From Alphaproteobacteria bacterium (GTDB lineage Bacteria > Pseudomonadota > Alphaproteobacteria > JAUHZY01), in assembly GCA_030425825.1 (NCBI GenBank), contig JAUHZY010000002.1, positions 1 through 64,000 on the forward strand: a DNA stretch of 64,000 bases, in the 5' to 3' direction. The position numbers were made by a program, and so were the translations under genes. How positions within the stretch are numbered: the stretch's first letter is position 1; every line of letters begins with the position of its first letter. The notes below the pieces were generated by a model, which did not search any database, was not told the origin of the DNA, and was given only the letters and a program-made list of their open reading frames with translations. Below are positions 17,183 to 25,942 of the stretch, in pieces.

Positions 17183-18478
17183 ATGAGTGAAATGAAAACA
17201 TTATTCCAGACCAAAGATATTCCGCTTGCAGAGCAAATGCGTCCAAACAAAATGTCAGACGTTGTTGGGCAGGACCATTTATTGGGACCTGAAGGGCCAA
17301 TCGGACAAATGCTGGCTGCTAAAAAGATTACCTCGTTTATTTTATGGGGGCCTCCTGGATGTGGTAAAACGACGATCGCAAAATTGATGGCTTCTGAGGT
17401 GTCATATCACTTTGAGGCAATCAGCGCTGTTTTTTCAGGCGTGTCAGAGCTTAGAAAAGTCTTTAAGGATGCAAAGCAAAAATTCGACATGGGTAAAAAA
17501 ACGGTTTTATTTGTTGATGAAATTCACCGTTTTAACAAAGCACAGCAAGATAGCTTTCTTCCTTATATAGAAGATGGAACAATTGTATTGATTGGTGCGA
17601 CGACTGAGAACCCATCTTTTGAGTTAAATTCTGCCTTGCTGTCACGCGTACAAGTTTTTACATTAAAGGCGTTGGAGCAGGATTCAATCAATATTCTTTT
17701 AGATAAGGTTGAAGAATTTATAGGGCACAAACTTCCGTTTACTGATAAAAGTCGTGATTTTATTTGTCGTATGGCGGATGGTGATGGTCGTTTCTTCTAC
17801 TCTGTTATTGAACAAATTCTTTTATCGCCGACAGTTGATATTATTGATCGAGATACATTACAAAAAATCTTGCATCGCAAGCCTGCAAATTATGATAAGT
17901 CGGGTGACCAGCATTTTAACCTTATGAGTGCGTTGCATAAGTCATTGCGTGGTTCTGATGTTGATGCATCTTTGTACTGGATGGCTCGTATGCTAAAAGG
18001 GGGTGAAGACCCGCTTTACATTTTACGTCGTTTGATTCGTTTTTCAGTCGAAGATATTGGTACGGCAGATCCAAACGCTTTAACACAAGCAACTCATGCA
18101 ACAGAAGCGTATGAAAGGCTAGGATCTCCGGAAGGAGAGCTGGCGATTGCACAATGTGTCGCATATTTAGCGACTGCACCGAAATCAAATGCTGTTTACA
18201 AGGCTTATAAAGAAGCCTTGAAGGTTGCAGCAGAAACATCTTCTCTTTCTCCGCCAAAACATATTTTGAATGCTCCAACGAAATTGATGCAAGAACAAGG
18301 TTATGGCGAAGGTTATCAATATGATCACGATGTGGAAGATGGTTTTTCAGGACAAAACTATTTCCCAGAAGAAATGGCGCGCCAGCGTTTTTATCAACCA
18401 ATTGAGCGTGGTTTTGAGCGTGATATCTTAAAAAGGCTTGCTTATTTTGATGCGTTGCGTCAAAAGAAAGCATCATGA
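17183..18478 (+). CDS. rarA: Replication-associated recombination protein A (MgsA/RarA AAA+ ATPase)
   Basis: A 431-residue clamp-loader-like AAA+ ATPase acting at stalled replication forks. Features are PLAEQMRPNKMSDVVGQDH at the N-terminus, Walker A GPPGCGKTT, Walker B VLFVDEIHRF, the sensor 1 segment IGATTENPSFELNSALLSR, and the C-terminal tetramerisation region with KSNAVYKAYKEA and GYQYDHD. Its TGA overlaps the ATG of the next gene, so the two are translationally coupled. An alternative ATG at codon 4 exists. Confidence 0.97.
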   Translation: MSEMKTLFQTKDIPLAEQMRPNKMSDVVGQDHLLGPEGPIGQMLAAKKITSFILWGPPGCGKTTIAKLMASEVSYHFEAISAVFSGVSELRKVFKDAKQKFDMGKKTVLFVDEIHRFNKAQQDSFLPYIEDGTIVLIGATTENPSFELNSALLSRVQVFTLKALEQDSINILLDKVEEFIGHKLPFTDKSRDFICRMADGDGRFFYSVIEQILLSPTVDIIDRDTLQKILHRKPANYDKSGDQHFNLMSALHKSLRGSDVDASLYWMARMLKGGEDPLYILRRLIRFSVEDIGTADPNALTQATHATEAYERLGSPEGELAIAQCVAYLATAPKSNAVYKAYKEALKVAAETSSLSPPKHILNAPTKLMQEQGYGEGYQYDHDVEDGFSGQNYFPEEMARQRFYQPIERGFERDILKRLAYFDALRQKKAS

Positions 18479-19428
18479 GTGCAGTAGAATATAAAAAAAT
18501 TAGCAATGATGAAGAGGGAATGCGTTTGGACAAGTGGTTCAAAAAGCACTATCCCGATCTTCCTCACAGTCATATAGAAAAAATTATTCGTAAAGGCGAA
18601 GTGCGCCTGGATAAAAAAAGATGTAAATCTAAAGATAGTCTTCAAGCAGGTCAGGAAGTGCGCATTCCACCAATGAAGCTGATCGAAAAAAAACCAGTAA
18701 AAGTTAAAGTGAGTCTGGCTGCTGATGAAATGGCAACGTTTAAAGCAACCATTTTGCATGAAGATGATGATATTGTGGTTTTCAACAAACCAAAAAATCT
18801 TGCTGTTCAAGGGGGCAGTAAAGTTTATGTGAGTGTTGATGACTTTCTGAAATCTTCATACTTCAAAAAACCTGCGCATATTGTTCATCGTATAGATAAA
18901 GATACGTCAGGTATTTTGTTGGCTGCAAAACATAAGCTTGCAGCGAAAAGGTTGACAGCGCAGTTTGAACAAAAAAAGGTTCAGAAAAAATATTGGGCTA
19001 TTGTTGTTGGTCCTTTGCCAACTTATGAGGGTGAAATAACATTACCGCTTTTAAATGATGGCCAGAAAGTGGTTGTTGATCAGCAAGGTCAAAAAGCAAT
19101 GACACGTTTTAGTATGAGAGAAAAGCTAGACCAACTTTATTGGTTGGAGCTTGAGCCTGTGACAGGACGAAAGCATCAGATTCGTGTACATTGTGCTGCT
19201 TCAGGTTTTCCTGTGCTGGGTGATGGTAAATATGGTGGTGCTGAGGCGCACCCTAGCATTATACCAAATGTTAAAAGTTTTGAGATGCATTTACATGCAA
19301 GACATATTGCTTTTAAGCACCCCGGCACAGGAGAGAAGGTAAGTTTCGAGGCCGCATTGCAGGGTCAAATGAAAAAGACTTGGGAATTTTTTGGTCTTAT
19401 GGCAACATCAGGGTCTTCTGAATTTTAA
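18475..19428 (+). CDS. rluC: RluC/RluD-family ribosomal large subunit pseudouridine synthase
   Basis: A 317-residue protein with an N-terminal S4 RNA-binding domain (MRLDKWFKKHYPDLPHSHIE, residues about 12-75) and a pseudouridine synthase domain with the catalytic motif VHRIDKDTSGILLAAK and the late LEPVTGRKHQIRVHCA. This family converts specific uridines of 23S rRNA. The gene overlaps rarA by 4 bp. Which rRNA sites it modifies cannot be told from the sequence; the RluC label rests on family layout. Confidence 0.9.
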   Translation: MSAVEYKKISNDEEGMRLDKWFKKHYPDLPHSHIEKIIRKGEVRLDKKRCKSKDSLQAGQEVRIPPMKLIEKKPVKVKVSLAADEMATFKATILHEDDDIVVFNKPKNLAVQGGSKVYVSVDDFLKSSYFKKPAHIVHRIDKDTSGILLAAKHKLAAKRLTAQFEQKKVQKKYWAIVVGPLPTYEGEITLPLLNDGQKVVVDQQGQKAMTRFSMREKLDQLYWLELEPVTGRKHQIRVHCAASGFPVLGDGKYGGAEAHPSIIPNVKSFEMHLHARHIAFKHPGTGEKVSFEAALQGQMKKTWEFFGLMATSGSSEF

Positions 19429-19438
19429 GAGAGACAAA

Positions 19439-20764
19439 ATGACATCTATCATATCTAAAAAATCATCCGCACTTTCTGGAGAAATTAAGGTTCCAGGTGA
19501 TAAGTCTATTTCACATAGATCACTTATTTTTGGTGCGTTGGGTGTAGGGACAAGTCGCATCACAGGTTTGTTAGAAGGTGAAGACGTTTTAAATACCAAA
19601 AAAGCGTTACAGCAACTTGGCGTAAAAATAGAAAAAGTGAGTGACGAGTACCTGGTTGAAGGACTGGGTGTTGGCGGCTTACAAAAGTCTGAAAAAACAC
19701 TTGATATGGGGAACTCTGGAACCGGCATTCGTTTAATGATGGGGCTTGTTGCCTCACATTCTTTTGAAACAACGTTTACAGGTGATGATTCTTTGCGCAA
19801 ACGACCAATGAATCGTATTATTGTTCCTCTTTCTCAAATGGGTGTCGAAATCACGGCTTCGGAAGGTGGGCGCGCGCCATTAACAGTTCACGGTGAATCT
19901 GACCCAATGCCAATTACGTATGAAAGTCCTGTGGCTTCTGCGCAAATCAAATCAGCAGTCCTGTTGGCAGGCTTGAATACACCTGGCGTGACATCTGTTG
20001 TTGAACCACGACCAAGCCGGGATCATAGTGAGAACATGTTGCGTTCTATGGGTGCGGAGATTAAAACGACATCTTTGGAAAAAGGTGCGCAGAAGATTTC
20101 TCTTAAAGGTTTTCCAGACCTTAAAGCCGCACATTTTAATGTGCCAGGCGATCCTTCATCTGCAGCCTTTATTACAGCAGCTGCGTTACTGGTGCCTGGC
20201 TCTGATGTTGTGATCAAAAACGTCTGTATGAACCCATTGCGCTCAGGTTTTTTTGAATGCGTTCAGGATATGGGGGGAGATATATCATATGCGAATGAAG
20301 CCACTCAAAATGGTGAGTTGATTGTTGATGTGCATGTAAAACACTCTCAGCTAAAAGGCATTACTGTGCCAACAAACCGTGTGCCTAATATGATTGATGA
20401 ATTTCCAATTCTTAGTGTTCTGGCGAGCTTTGCTGACGGTGCAACAGAAATGCATGATATTGGCGAGTTGCGTGTAAAAGAGAGTGATCGCATAGGTGTG
20501 ATGGCAAAAGGACTGAAAAGCTTTGGTGTTAATGTGGAAGAAGGAAAAGACTTTTTAATTGTGAAGGGTTTTGATAAAAAGTCAGTAAGCGATGTCACAA
20601 TTAACAGCTCTCACGACCATCGGATTGCAATGTCTTTTCTGGTGATGGGAGGAATGTTAGATCACTCTGTAAAGGTGACAGGTGCTGAAACAATTATGAC
20701 AAGTTTTCCGAATTTTGTTGAATTGATGAATGGTTTGGGCGCAAATTTGGAAATAACAACTTAG
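19439..20764 (+). CDS. aroA: 3-phosphoshikimate 1-carboxyvinyltransferase (EPSP synthase)
   Basis: A 441-residue enzyme of the shikimate pathway, joining PEP to shikimate 3-phosphate. Motifs are PGDKSISHRSLIFGAL, MGNSGTGIRLMMGL, RPSRDHSENML and ELRVKESDRIGVMA, followed by SSHDHRIAMSF. The Ala in the GNSGT segment region and the overall pattern fit the class II type seen in many alphaproteobacteria, though I do not assign class firmly. The frame is open back to 19391 inside rluC, but the ATG at 19439, preceded by AGAGAGAC, starts where the family does. It heads the aroA-cmk-rpsA-ihfB order typical of the group. Confidence 0.96.
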   Translation: MTSIISKKSSALSGEIKVPGDKSISHRSLIFGALGVGTSRITGLLEGEDVLNTKKALQQLGVKIEKVSDEYLVEGLGVGGLQKSEKTLDMGNSGTGIRLMMGLVASHSFETTFTGDDSLRKRPMNRIIVPLSQMGVEITASEGGRAPLTVHGESDPMPITYESPVASAQIKSAVLLAGLNTPGVTSVVEPRPSRDHSENMLRSMGAEIKTTSLEKGAQKISLKGFPDLKAAHFNVPGDPSSAAFITAAALLVPGSDVVIKNVCMNPLRSGFFECVQDMGGDISYANEATQNGELIVDVHVKHSQLKGITVPTNRVPNMIDEFPILSVLASFADGATEMHDIGELRVKESDRIGVMAKGLKSFGVNVEEGKDFLIVKGFDKKSVSDVTINSSHDHRIAMSFLVMGGMLDHSVKVTGAETIMTSFPNFVELMNGLGANLEITT

Positions 20765-20775
20765 GTGAATAAAAA

Positions 20776-21414
20776 ATGATTATTGCAATTGATGGAACGT
20801 CAGCTTCTGGTAAAGGAACTTTGGCAAGGCGGCTAGCAGCCCATTTTGACTATGCATATCTTGAGACAGGTATGCTTTATCGCGCGATTGCGTTCTTGAT
20901 GTTAGAAGAGACAGAGGGGGAGATGGATCTTTCTGTTGCCTTAGAGTTGGCAAAGACCTTCGCACCGGAAGATCTCAAAGTTCTTGAACACAACAAGCTA
21001 AGATTACCTCGTGTTTCAACAGCCGCTTCTGAGATTTCTACATCTCCTGAAATACGCGAATACTTAAAGAAATTTCAGCAGAAGTTTGCAACACGTCCGC
21101 CCGAGAAAAAGGCTGGTGCTATTCTAGATGGTCGTGATATTGGAACAGTTATTTGTCCTAATGCGCCTTTTAAATTCTTCCTTATCGCAGATTTGGATGT
21201 GCGCGCACAGAGAAGGACGCAAGAATTGGAAGAAATGGGAGATCTTGTCAAATATGGTGATGTACATGATCGCTTGAAAAGCCGTGATCAACTTGACTCT
21301 TCAAGAACAGAATCTCCATTGTTAAAAGCAGAAGGTGCGATTGAAATTGATACAACGCACTTAACGGCAGATCAAGTCTTTGAAAAAGCGTTGCAGCATA
21401 TTGAGAAAAAATAG
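20776..21414 (+). CDS. cmk: Cytidylate kinase
   Basis: A 212-residue P-loop kinase that phosphorylates CMP and dCMP. The N-terminus shows IAIDGTSASGKGTLARRLA, followed by YLETGMLYRAIAF and the DGRDIGTVICPNAPFKFFL loop. Located 11 bp after aroA and before rpsA, the common proteobacterial arrangement. Confidence 0.97.
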   Translation: MIIAIDGTSASGKGTLARRLAAHFDYAYLETGMLYRAIAFLMLEETEGEMDLSVALELAKTFAPEDLKVLEHNKLRLPRVSTAASEISTSPEIREYLKKFQQKFATRPPEKKAGAILDGRDIGTVICPNAPFKFFLIADLDVRAQRRTQELEEMGDLVKYGDVHDRLKSRDQLDSSRTESPLLKAEGAIEIDTTHLTADQVFEKALQHIEKK

Positions 21415-21432
21415 TTTTTTTAGTTTTTTCCC

Positions 21433-21460
21433 TTGCCAAATCTGTAAAAATCCTTAATCT
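21433..21460 (+). promoter_or_regulatory. Candidate promoter for rpsA
   Basis: TTGCCA and TAATCT separated by 16 bp. The predicted start of transcription falls just ahead of two adjacent hairpins in the 130-nt leader. Sequence match only, with an imperfect -10. Confidence 0.35.
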
Positions 21461-21471
21461 CGCATACCCTA

Positions 21472-21500
21472 CCGCTTTTTGCGGATGCCCGTGGTGGGCA
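21472..21500 (+). promoter_or_regulatory. Two adjacent hairpins in the rpsA leader
   Basis: CCGC-TTTTT-GCGG is followed one base later by TGCCC-GTGGT-GGGCA. They lie in the 181-bp gap between cmk and rpsA. S1 represses its own translation in E. coli through a structured leader; a similar role here is inference. Confidence 0.5.
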
Positions 21501-21595
21501 AGCCTTATCTGCATGTGTCAGGTAAGATCGAATTAACACTAACCTTAGGTTAAAACAGACCTAAGCTTATTGATTGAAAATTTAAGGATAAATTA

Positions 21596-23302
21596 ATGGC
21601 TATGACAGCAACAAAAGAAGAAACAACAGCAAAAGAAAATTTTGCACAATTATTTGAGGAATTCTCTCCAAAAGAATCTCTAGAAGGTTCAGTTTTAAAA
21701 GGCGTCATTACATCAGTTGGTAAAGAGTTTGCACTGATCGACGTTGGTCTTAAATCAGAAGGGCGTGTGCCTCTTCGAGAATTTAGAACTTCTGGTGAAG
21801 AAGTTGATCTACAAGTAGGTGATGAGGTTGACGTATATCTTGAGCGCATGGAAGATCAAGATGGTGTGGCTGTTCTTAGCCGTGAAAAAGCACGCCGTGA
21901 AGAGCGCTGGATCCAGCTGAGTATTAATCATAAGAAAAATGAACATGTAACAGGTGAAATTGTTGGTCGTGTTAAAGGTGGCTTTACAGTTGACCTTGAT
22001 GGTAGCGTTGCCTTCTTGCCAGGTAGTCAGGTCGATGTGCGTCCTATTAAAGATGCCTCTCCTCTCATTGGTAAAGAGCAGCCTTTCCTGATTTTGAAAA
22101 TGGACAGACGTCGTGGCAATATTGTTGTTTCACGTCGCGCTATTCTTGAAGAGTCTCGTTCTGAATCACGTAACGAAATCGTTGAAAACCTTAAAGAAGG
22201 TCAGGTGATTAAAGGGATTGTTAAGAATATCACTGATTACGGTGCATTTGTTGACCTTGGTGGTGTTGACGGACTTCTTCACGTAACAGATATTACATGG
22301 AAGCGTATTCAGCATCCTTCAGAAATTCTTTCAATTGGACAACAAATTGACGCACAAATTATCAAGTTCAATCCTGAGAATCAGCGTATTTCACTTGGCA
22401 TGCGCCAACTTGAAGATGATCCTTGGAAAGGTATTGAAGAGCGCTATCCTGTTAAGAAGAAAGTTACAGGCCGCGTGACAAATATTGCCGATTACGGTGC
22501 ATTTGTTGAGCTTGAAGCCGGTATCGAAGGCTTGGTTCACGTTTCTGAGATGAGCTGGACAAAGAAAAACATTCCACCTGCGAAGTTGATCTCAACATCG
22601 CAAGAGGTTGAAGTGATGATTCTTGATGTTGATGAATCACGTCGTCGTATTTCACTTGGTATGAAACAGTGTTCAGACAACCCATGGCAGCGTTTTGCGA
22701 ATGATAGCAAAATCGGTGACGTTATTGAGGGTGAAATCAAGAACATTACAGAATTCGGATTGTTCGTTGGTTTAATCGAAGATATTGATGGTATGGTTCA
22801 CTTGTCAGATCTAAGCTGGGCAAAGTCTGGTGAGGAAGCTTTGAAAGATTACGAAAAAGGCCAAATGGTGAAAGCAAAGGTTCTTGACATTGATGTTGAG
22901 AAAGAGCGCGTTAGCCTTGGTGTTAAACAGCTTGAATCTGATCCTTTTGATGACAAAATCAAGGACCTTACAAAAGGTGCGATTGTGACTTGTACAATCG
23001 ATCAAGTCCAAGATGGCGGTATCTCGGTTACACTTGCAGGTGATCTTAAAGGCTTTATTAAGAGAACAGATCTTTCTCGTGATAAGAGCGAGCAGAGAAC
23101 AGATCGTTTTGCGACAGGCGAAAAGGTAGATGCAAAAATCACATCTATTGAGAAGTCTTCTCGTAAAATTGCTCTTTCTATTAAGGCACTTGAAATTGAT
23201 GAGCAGAAGCAAGTTATGGCTGAATATGGTTCATCAGACAGTGGAGCAAGCCTGGGTGAGATTTTGGGAGAGGCTATTAAGTCTCAATCAGAAGATAAGT
23301 AA
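21596..23302 (+). CDS. rpsA: 30S ribosomal protein S1
   Basis: A 568-residue protein with six S1 (OB-fold) repeats; the repeated phrase DYGAFV(D/E)L or EFGLFVGL followed by GLVHVS(E/D) marks repeats 3 to 5. S1 binds mRNA near the start site and brings it to the 30S subunit. The ATG is preceded by AAGGAT. It lies in a typical cmk-rpsA-ihfB cluster. Confidence 0.98.
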   Translation: MAMTATKEETTAKENFAQLFEEFSPKESLEGSVLKGVITSVGKEFALIDVGLKSEGRVPLREFRTSGEEVDLQVGDEVDVYLERMEDQDGVAVLSREKARREERWIQLSINHKKNEHVTGEIVGRVKGGFTVDLDGSVAFLPGSQVDVRPIKDASPLIGKEQPFLILKMDRRRGNIVVSRRAILEESRSESRNEIVENLKEGQVIKGIVKNITDYGAFVDLGGVDGLLHVTDITWKRIQHPSEILSIGQQIDAQIIKFNPENQRISLGMRQLEDDPWKGIEERYPVKKKVTGRVTNIADYGAFVELEAGIEGLVHVSEMSWTKKNIPPAKLISTSQEVEVMILDVDESRRRISLGMKQCSDNPWQRFANDSKIGDVIEGEIKNITEFGLFVGLIEDIDGMVHLSDLSWAKSGEEALKDYEKGQMVKAKVLDIDVEKERVSLGVKQLESDPFDDKIKDLTKGAIVTCTIDQVQDGGISVTLAGDLKGFIKRTDLSRDKSEQRTDRFATGEKVDAKITSIEKSSRKIALSIKALEIDEQKQVMAEYGSSDSGASLGEILGEAIKSQSEDK

Positions 23303-23338
23303 TCCATTTATAATTTAACTCAAAAAGGGTGATTAGGT

Positions 23339-23626
23339 ATGACTAAATCAGAACTCGTATTACGTCTTATGTCCAAGTACTCACATCTTCGTAAAAAAGA
23401 TGTTGAGAAAATAGTAGAGATCGTTTTGAACGAAATTACTGATGCTTTATCAAAAGGCGACCGTGTTGAATTAAGAGGATTTGGTTCTTTTGTAACGAAA
23501 AAAAGAGAAGCTAGACAAGGACGTAATCCAAGAACTGGTGAATCTGTTGCAGTACAAGAGAAATATGTTCCTTTCTTTAAGGCTGGAAAAGAAATGAGAG
23601 AAAGACTGAATAAGAAAGTCTCTTAA
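23339..23626 (+). CDS. ihfB: Integration host factor subunit beta
   Basis: A 95-residue DNA-bending protein of the HU/IHF family with [17 protein letters not shown] and the arm [12 protein letters not shown]. The beta-subunit assignment follows from the initial [10 protein letters not shown] and from its position directly after rpsA. IHF bends DNA sharply and is the usual partner of sigma-54 promoters, one of which may drive the flagellin genes further on. Confidence 0.96.
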   Translation: MTKSELVLRLMSKYSHLRKKDVEKIVEIVLNEITDALSKGDRVELRGFGSFVTKKREARQGRNPRTGESVAVQEKYVPFFKAGKEMRERLNKKVS

Positions 23627-23653
23627 TCTTTGTTGGCAAAAGAACAAGTTTTG

Positions 23654-23685
23654 AAAATCCTCATGTCTTTGGCATGGGGATTTTT
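23654..23685 (+). terminator. Rho-independent terminator after ihfB
   Basis: A 12-bp stem (AAAATCCTCATG with CATGGGGATTTT, one G-U pair), a 7-nt loop and a T-run that overlaps the right arm. Confidence 0.85.
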
Positions 23686-23745
23686 CTTGCGCAAATATTG
23701 AAAGCTTCTTAGGCTTAGGCTTGCAAATGACGCTGGGAAAAAGCT

Positions 23746-24078
23746 GTGGACCTTAAAAAACTTTTCAGATTTACATATAAATATTTGCCGAAGGTTTTTA
23801 TCCTTCTGTATCTTTTAAACTTTATCGTTAATAACCTTCAAACGGTATATCTGGTTTTCTGGCCTTTTAACGATTATCCCATTTATGTACCATTATCACT
23901 TCTTTTATCAATAACGGCAACGCTCGGTATTATGGTCGGAGGATTTGTCATGTGGCGTGAAGGGAAAACAGCACGCCAGCTTGCCGATATTCGCAAGCAG
24001 CAAGTTGCTTTACTTGAGAAAGAAAATGCAGATTTATATGACCAGCTTCAACGAGAAAAAGCCTTGAATAAAAAATAA
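23746..24078 (+). CDS. LapA-domain (DUF1049) inner membrane protein
   Basis: A 110-residue protein starting at GTG. Two membrane helices (about residues 15-38 and 47-70) are followed by MWREGKTARQLADIRKQQ and a C-terminal coiled coil rich in Glu, Lys and Gln. This is the layout of LapA/YciS proteins, which in E. coli lie beside pyrF and help tune LPS synthesis with LapB. Here too pyrF follows, 10 bp downstream. No lapB is visible in the window. Confidence 0.8.
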   Translation: MDLKKLFRFTYKYLPKVFILLYLLNFIVNNLQTVYLVFWPFNDYPIYVPLSLLLSITATLGIMVGGFVMWREGKTARQLADIRKQQVALLEKENADLYDQLQREKALNKK

Positions 24079-24088
24079 AGGAATAAAA

Positions 24089-24778
24089 ATGAAAAACCCC
24101 ATTTTTTGCGCGATCGATATGCCTAACTTGTCCGACGCTTTTGACATTTGTTCAAGTATTAAAGATCATATTGGCGGTATCAAGCTGGGGTTAGAGTTTT
24201 TATCCGCGAATGGACCTGCTGGTGTTGAAAAAATAAACACATTAGGTGTGCCTGTTTTTTTGGATACAAAATTTCACGACATACCAAATACAGTTTCTAA
24301 AGCGATTAAGTCTTTGGTTCCTCTTCATCCATTTATGGTTAATATTCACGCGTGTGGTGGTCAAGAGATGATGAAGAAATCTGTCGAAGCTTTGGATCAT
24401 TTTGATAAACGCCCTTTACTTCTGGCGGTAACAGTTCTGACAAGCCTTGATGCGCAAGACATGCAAGACGTAGGCGTAAAGCTCTCACCTCGCGACCAAG
24501 TGCGTCGTTTGGCGGCACTTGCCAAAGAAAGCGGTCTGGATGGCGTTGTTTGCTCTGCACAAGAAATAGATGTTTTACGTGCAGACTTAGGGGATGATTT
24601 TAAGTTGCTAACACCCGGCATTCGTCCTCAGGGAAGTGACTCTGGTGATCAAAAAAGAATTATGACGCCTCGTGAAGCGATTGAAAAAGGATCAAACTAT
24701 TTGGTGATTGGTCGTCCGATTACACAAGCACCAAACCCTGTTCAAGCTATTCAACAAATTTTAGATTCGATAAAGTGA
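24089..24778 (+). CDS. pyrF: Orotidine 5'-phosphate decarboxylase
   Basis: A 229-residue TIM-barrel enzyme for the last step of UMP synthesis. It shows AIDMPNLSDAFD at the N-terminus, the catalytic Asp-Lys-Asp array in FLDTKFHDIPNTV, and the phosphate-binding ends TPGIRPQGSDSGDQKR and LVIGRPITQAPNP. A ribosome site (AAAGGAAT) precedes the ATG. Confidence 0.97.
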   Translation: MKNPIFCAIDMPNLSDAFDICSSIKDHIGGIKLGLEFLSANGPAGVEKINTLGVPVFLDTKFHDIPNTVSKAIKSLVPLHPFMVNIHACGGQEMMKKSVEALDHFDKRPLLLAVTVLTSLDAQDMQDVGVKLSPRDQVRRLAALAKESGLDGVVCSAQEIDVLRADLGDDFKLLTPGIRPQGSDSGDQKRIMTPREAIEKGSNYLVIGRPITQAPNPVQAIQQILDSIK

Positions 24779-24852
24779 AAAAGGATTTTCTTGGTAAGAA
24801 ATACCTTCATCTGTTAAAAGAAGTAAATTAAAACAAATGAAAAGGCGAATTT

Positions 24853-25941
24853 ATGCTGTATAACTTTCTTTATCCACTGGCTCAAGACATCAGTTTTTTA
24901 AATATTTTTAAGTATTTAACTTTTCGTACAGGTGGTGCGCTTTTAACGTCACTGATCATTACCTTTCTATTTGGTGGAAAATTCATCCGCTTCTTAAGAA
25001 CCTTCCAAGAGGAAGGGCAGCCAATACGCGAAGATGGCCCGGAAGGTCATTTGTTAACGAAAAAAAGCACACCAACCATGGGAGGGCTTTTGATCTTGTT
25101 GGCGATGACGGTCAGCACGCTGTTGTGGGCAGATATTAATAATCTTTATATCTGGGTTGTGACATTGATTACGCTTGGATTTGGTTTGCTTGGGTTCTTG
25201 GATGATTATCTGAAATTGTCTAAGCGCAGCAGTAAGGGGTTGCCAGGTCGCTTAAAACTGTTGGGACAAATTGTTCTCAGTTTGATTGCGGCTGTGATTG
25301 TTGTGGACTCGTTACCTGTTTATATGTCGACACATTTAGCTGTCCCATTTTTTAAAAATGTTTTACTGAACTTAGGTCTTTTTTATATTCCTTTTGCTAT
25401 GTTTGTGATGGTAGGGGCTTCTAACGCTGTTAACTTAACAGATGGGTTAGATGGGTTAGCTATCGGTCCTGTTCTAATTGCTGCAGGCTGTTTCGCGCTT
25501 ATTTCTTATCTTACTGGAAATACAGTTTTTTCGTATTACTTACAAATTCATCATGTGCCAGGTGCAGGTGAACTTGCTGTATTTTGTGGCGCTGTTATTG
25601 GTGCGGGTCTTGGGTTTTTGTGGTACAATGCTCCACCTGCACAGGTTTTCATGGGTGACACAGGGTCATTGGCGCTTGGTGGTGCTTTGGGGACAATTAG
25701 CGTGATTGTAAAGCATGAGCTTGTTCTGGCGATTATTGGAGGGCTTTTTGTCTTAGAGACAGTTTCTGTCATTATTCAAGTCGCAAGTTTCAAGTTAACA
25801 GGGAAGCGTGTTTTTAGAATGGCGCCTATTCATCACCATTTTGAGAAACTTGGTTGGAGCGAGCCAACAATTGTGATCCGTTTTTGGATTATTGCAATGA
25901 TACTGGCTCTCATTGGTCTTTCTACGCTGAAGTTGCGCTAG
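24853..25941 (+). CDS. mraY: Phospho-N-acetylmuramoyl-pentapeptide-transferase
   Basis: A 362-residue inner membrane enzyme with about ten helices that moves phospho-MurNAc-pentapeptide to undecaprenyl phosphate, giving lipid I. Motifs are [37 protein letters not shown] and the final [16 protein letters not shown]. It is followed directly by murD, but the rest of the division/cell-wall cluster that normally surrounds these two genes (murF, ftsW, murG) is not in the window. Confidence 0.98.
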   Translation: MLYNFLYPLAQDISFLNIFKYLTFRTGGALLTSLIITFLFGGKFIRFLRTFQEEGQPIREDGPEGHLLTKKSTPTMGGLLILLAMTVSTLLWADINNLYIWVVTLITLGFGLLGFLDDYLKLSKRSSKGLPGRLKLLGQIVLSLIAAVIVVDSLPVYMSTHLAVPFFKNVLLNLGLFYIPFAMFVMVGASNAVNLTDGLDGLAIGPVLIAAGCFALISYLTGNTVFSYYLQIHHVPGAGELAVFCGAVIGAGLGFLWYNAPPAQVFMGDTGSLALGGALGTISVIVKHELVLAIIGGLFVLETVSVIIQVASFKLTGKRVFRMAPIHHHFEKLGWSEPTIVIRFWIIAMILALIGLSTLKLR

Positions 25942-25942
25942 T

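Noticed and set aside
17922-18542. 206-codon minus-strand frame opposite rarA
   Set aside because: Fully inside rarA and the start of rluC, His/Leu/Ser-rich, no homology that I recognise.
21533-21550. CtrA-like TTAA-N7-TTAA box in the rpsA leader
   Set aside because: The second half reads CTTA, and S1 is not an expected cell-cycle target.
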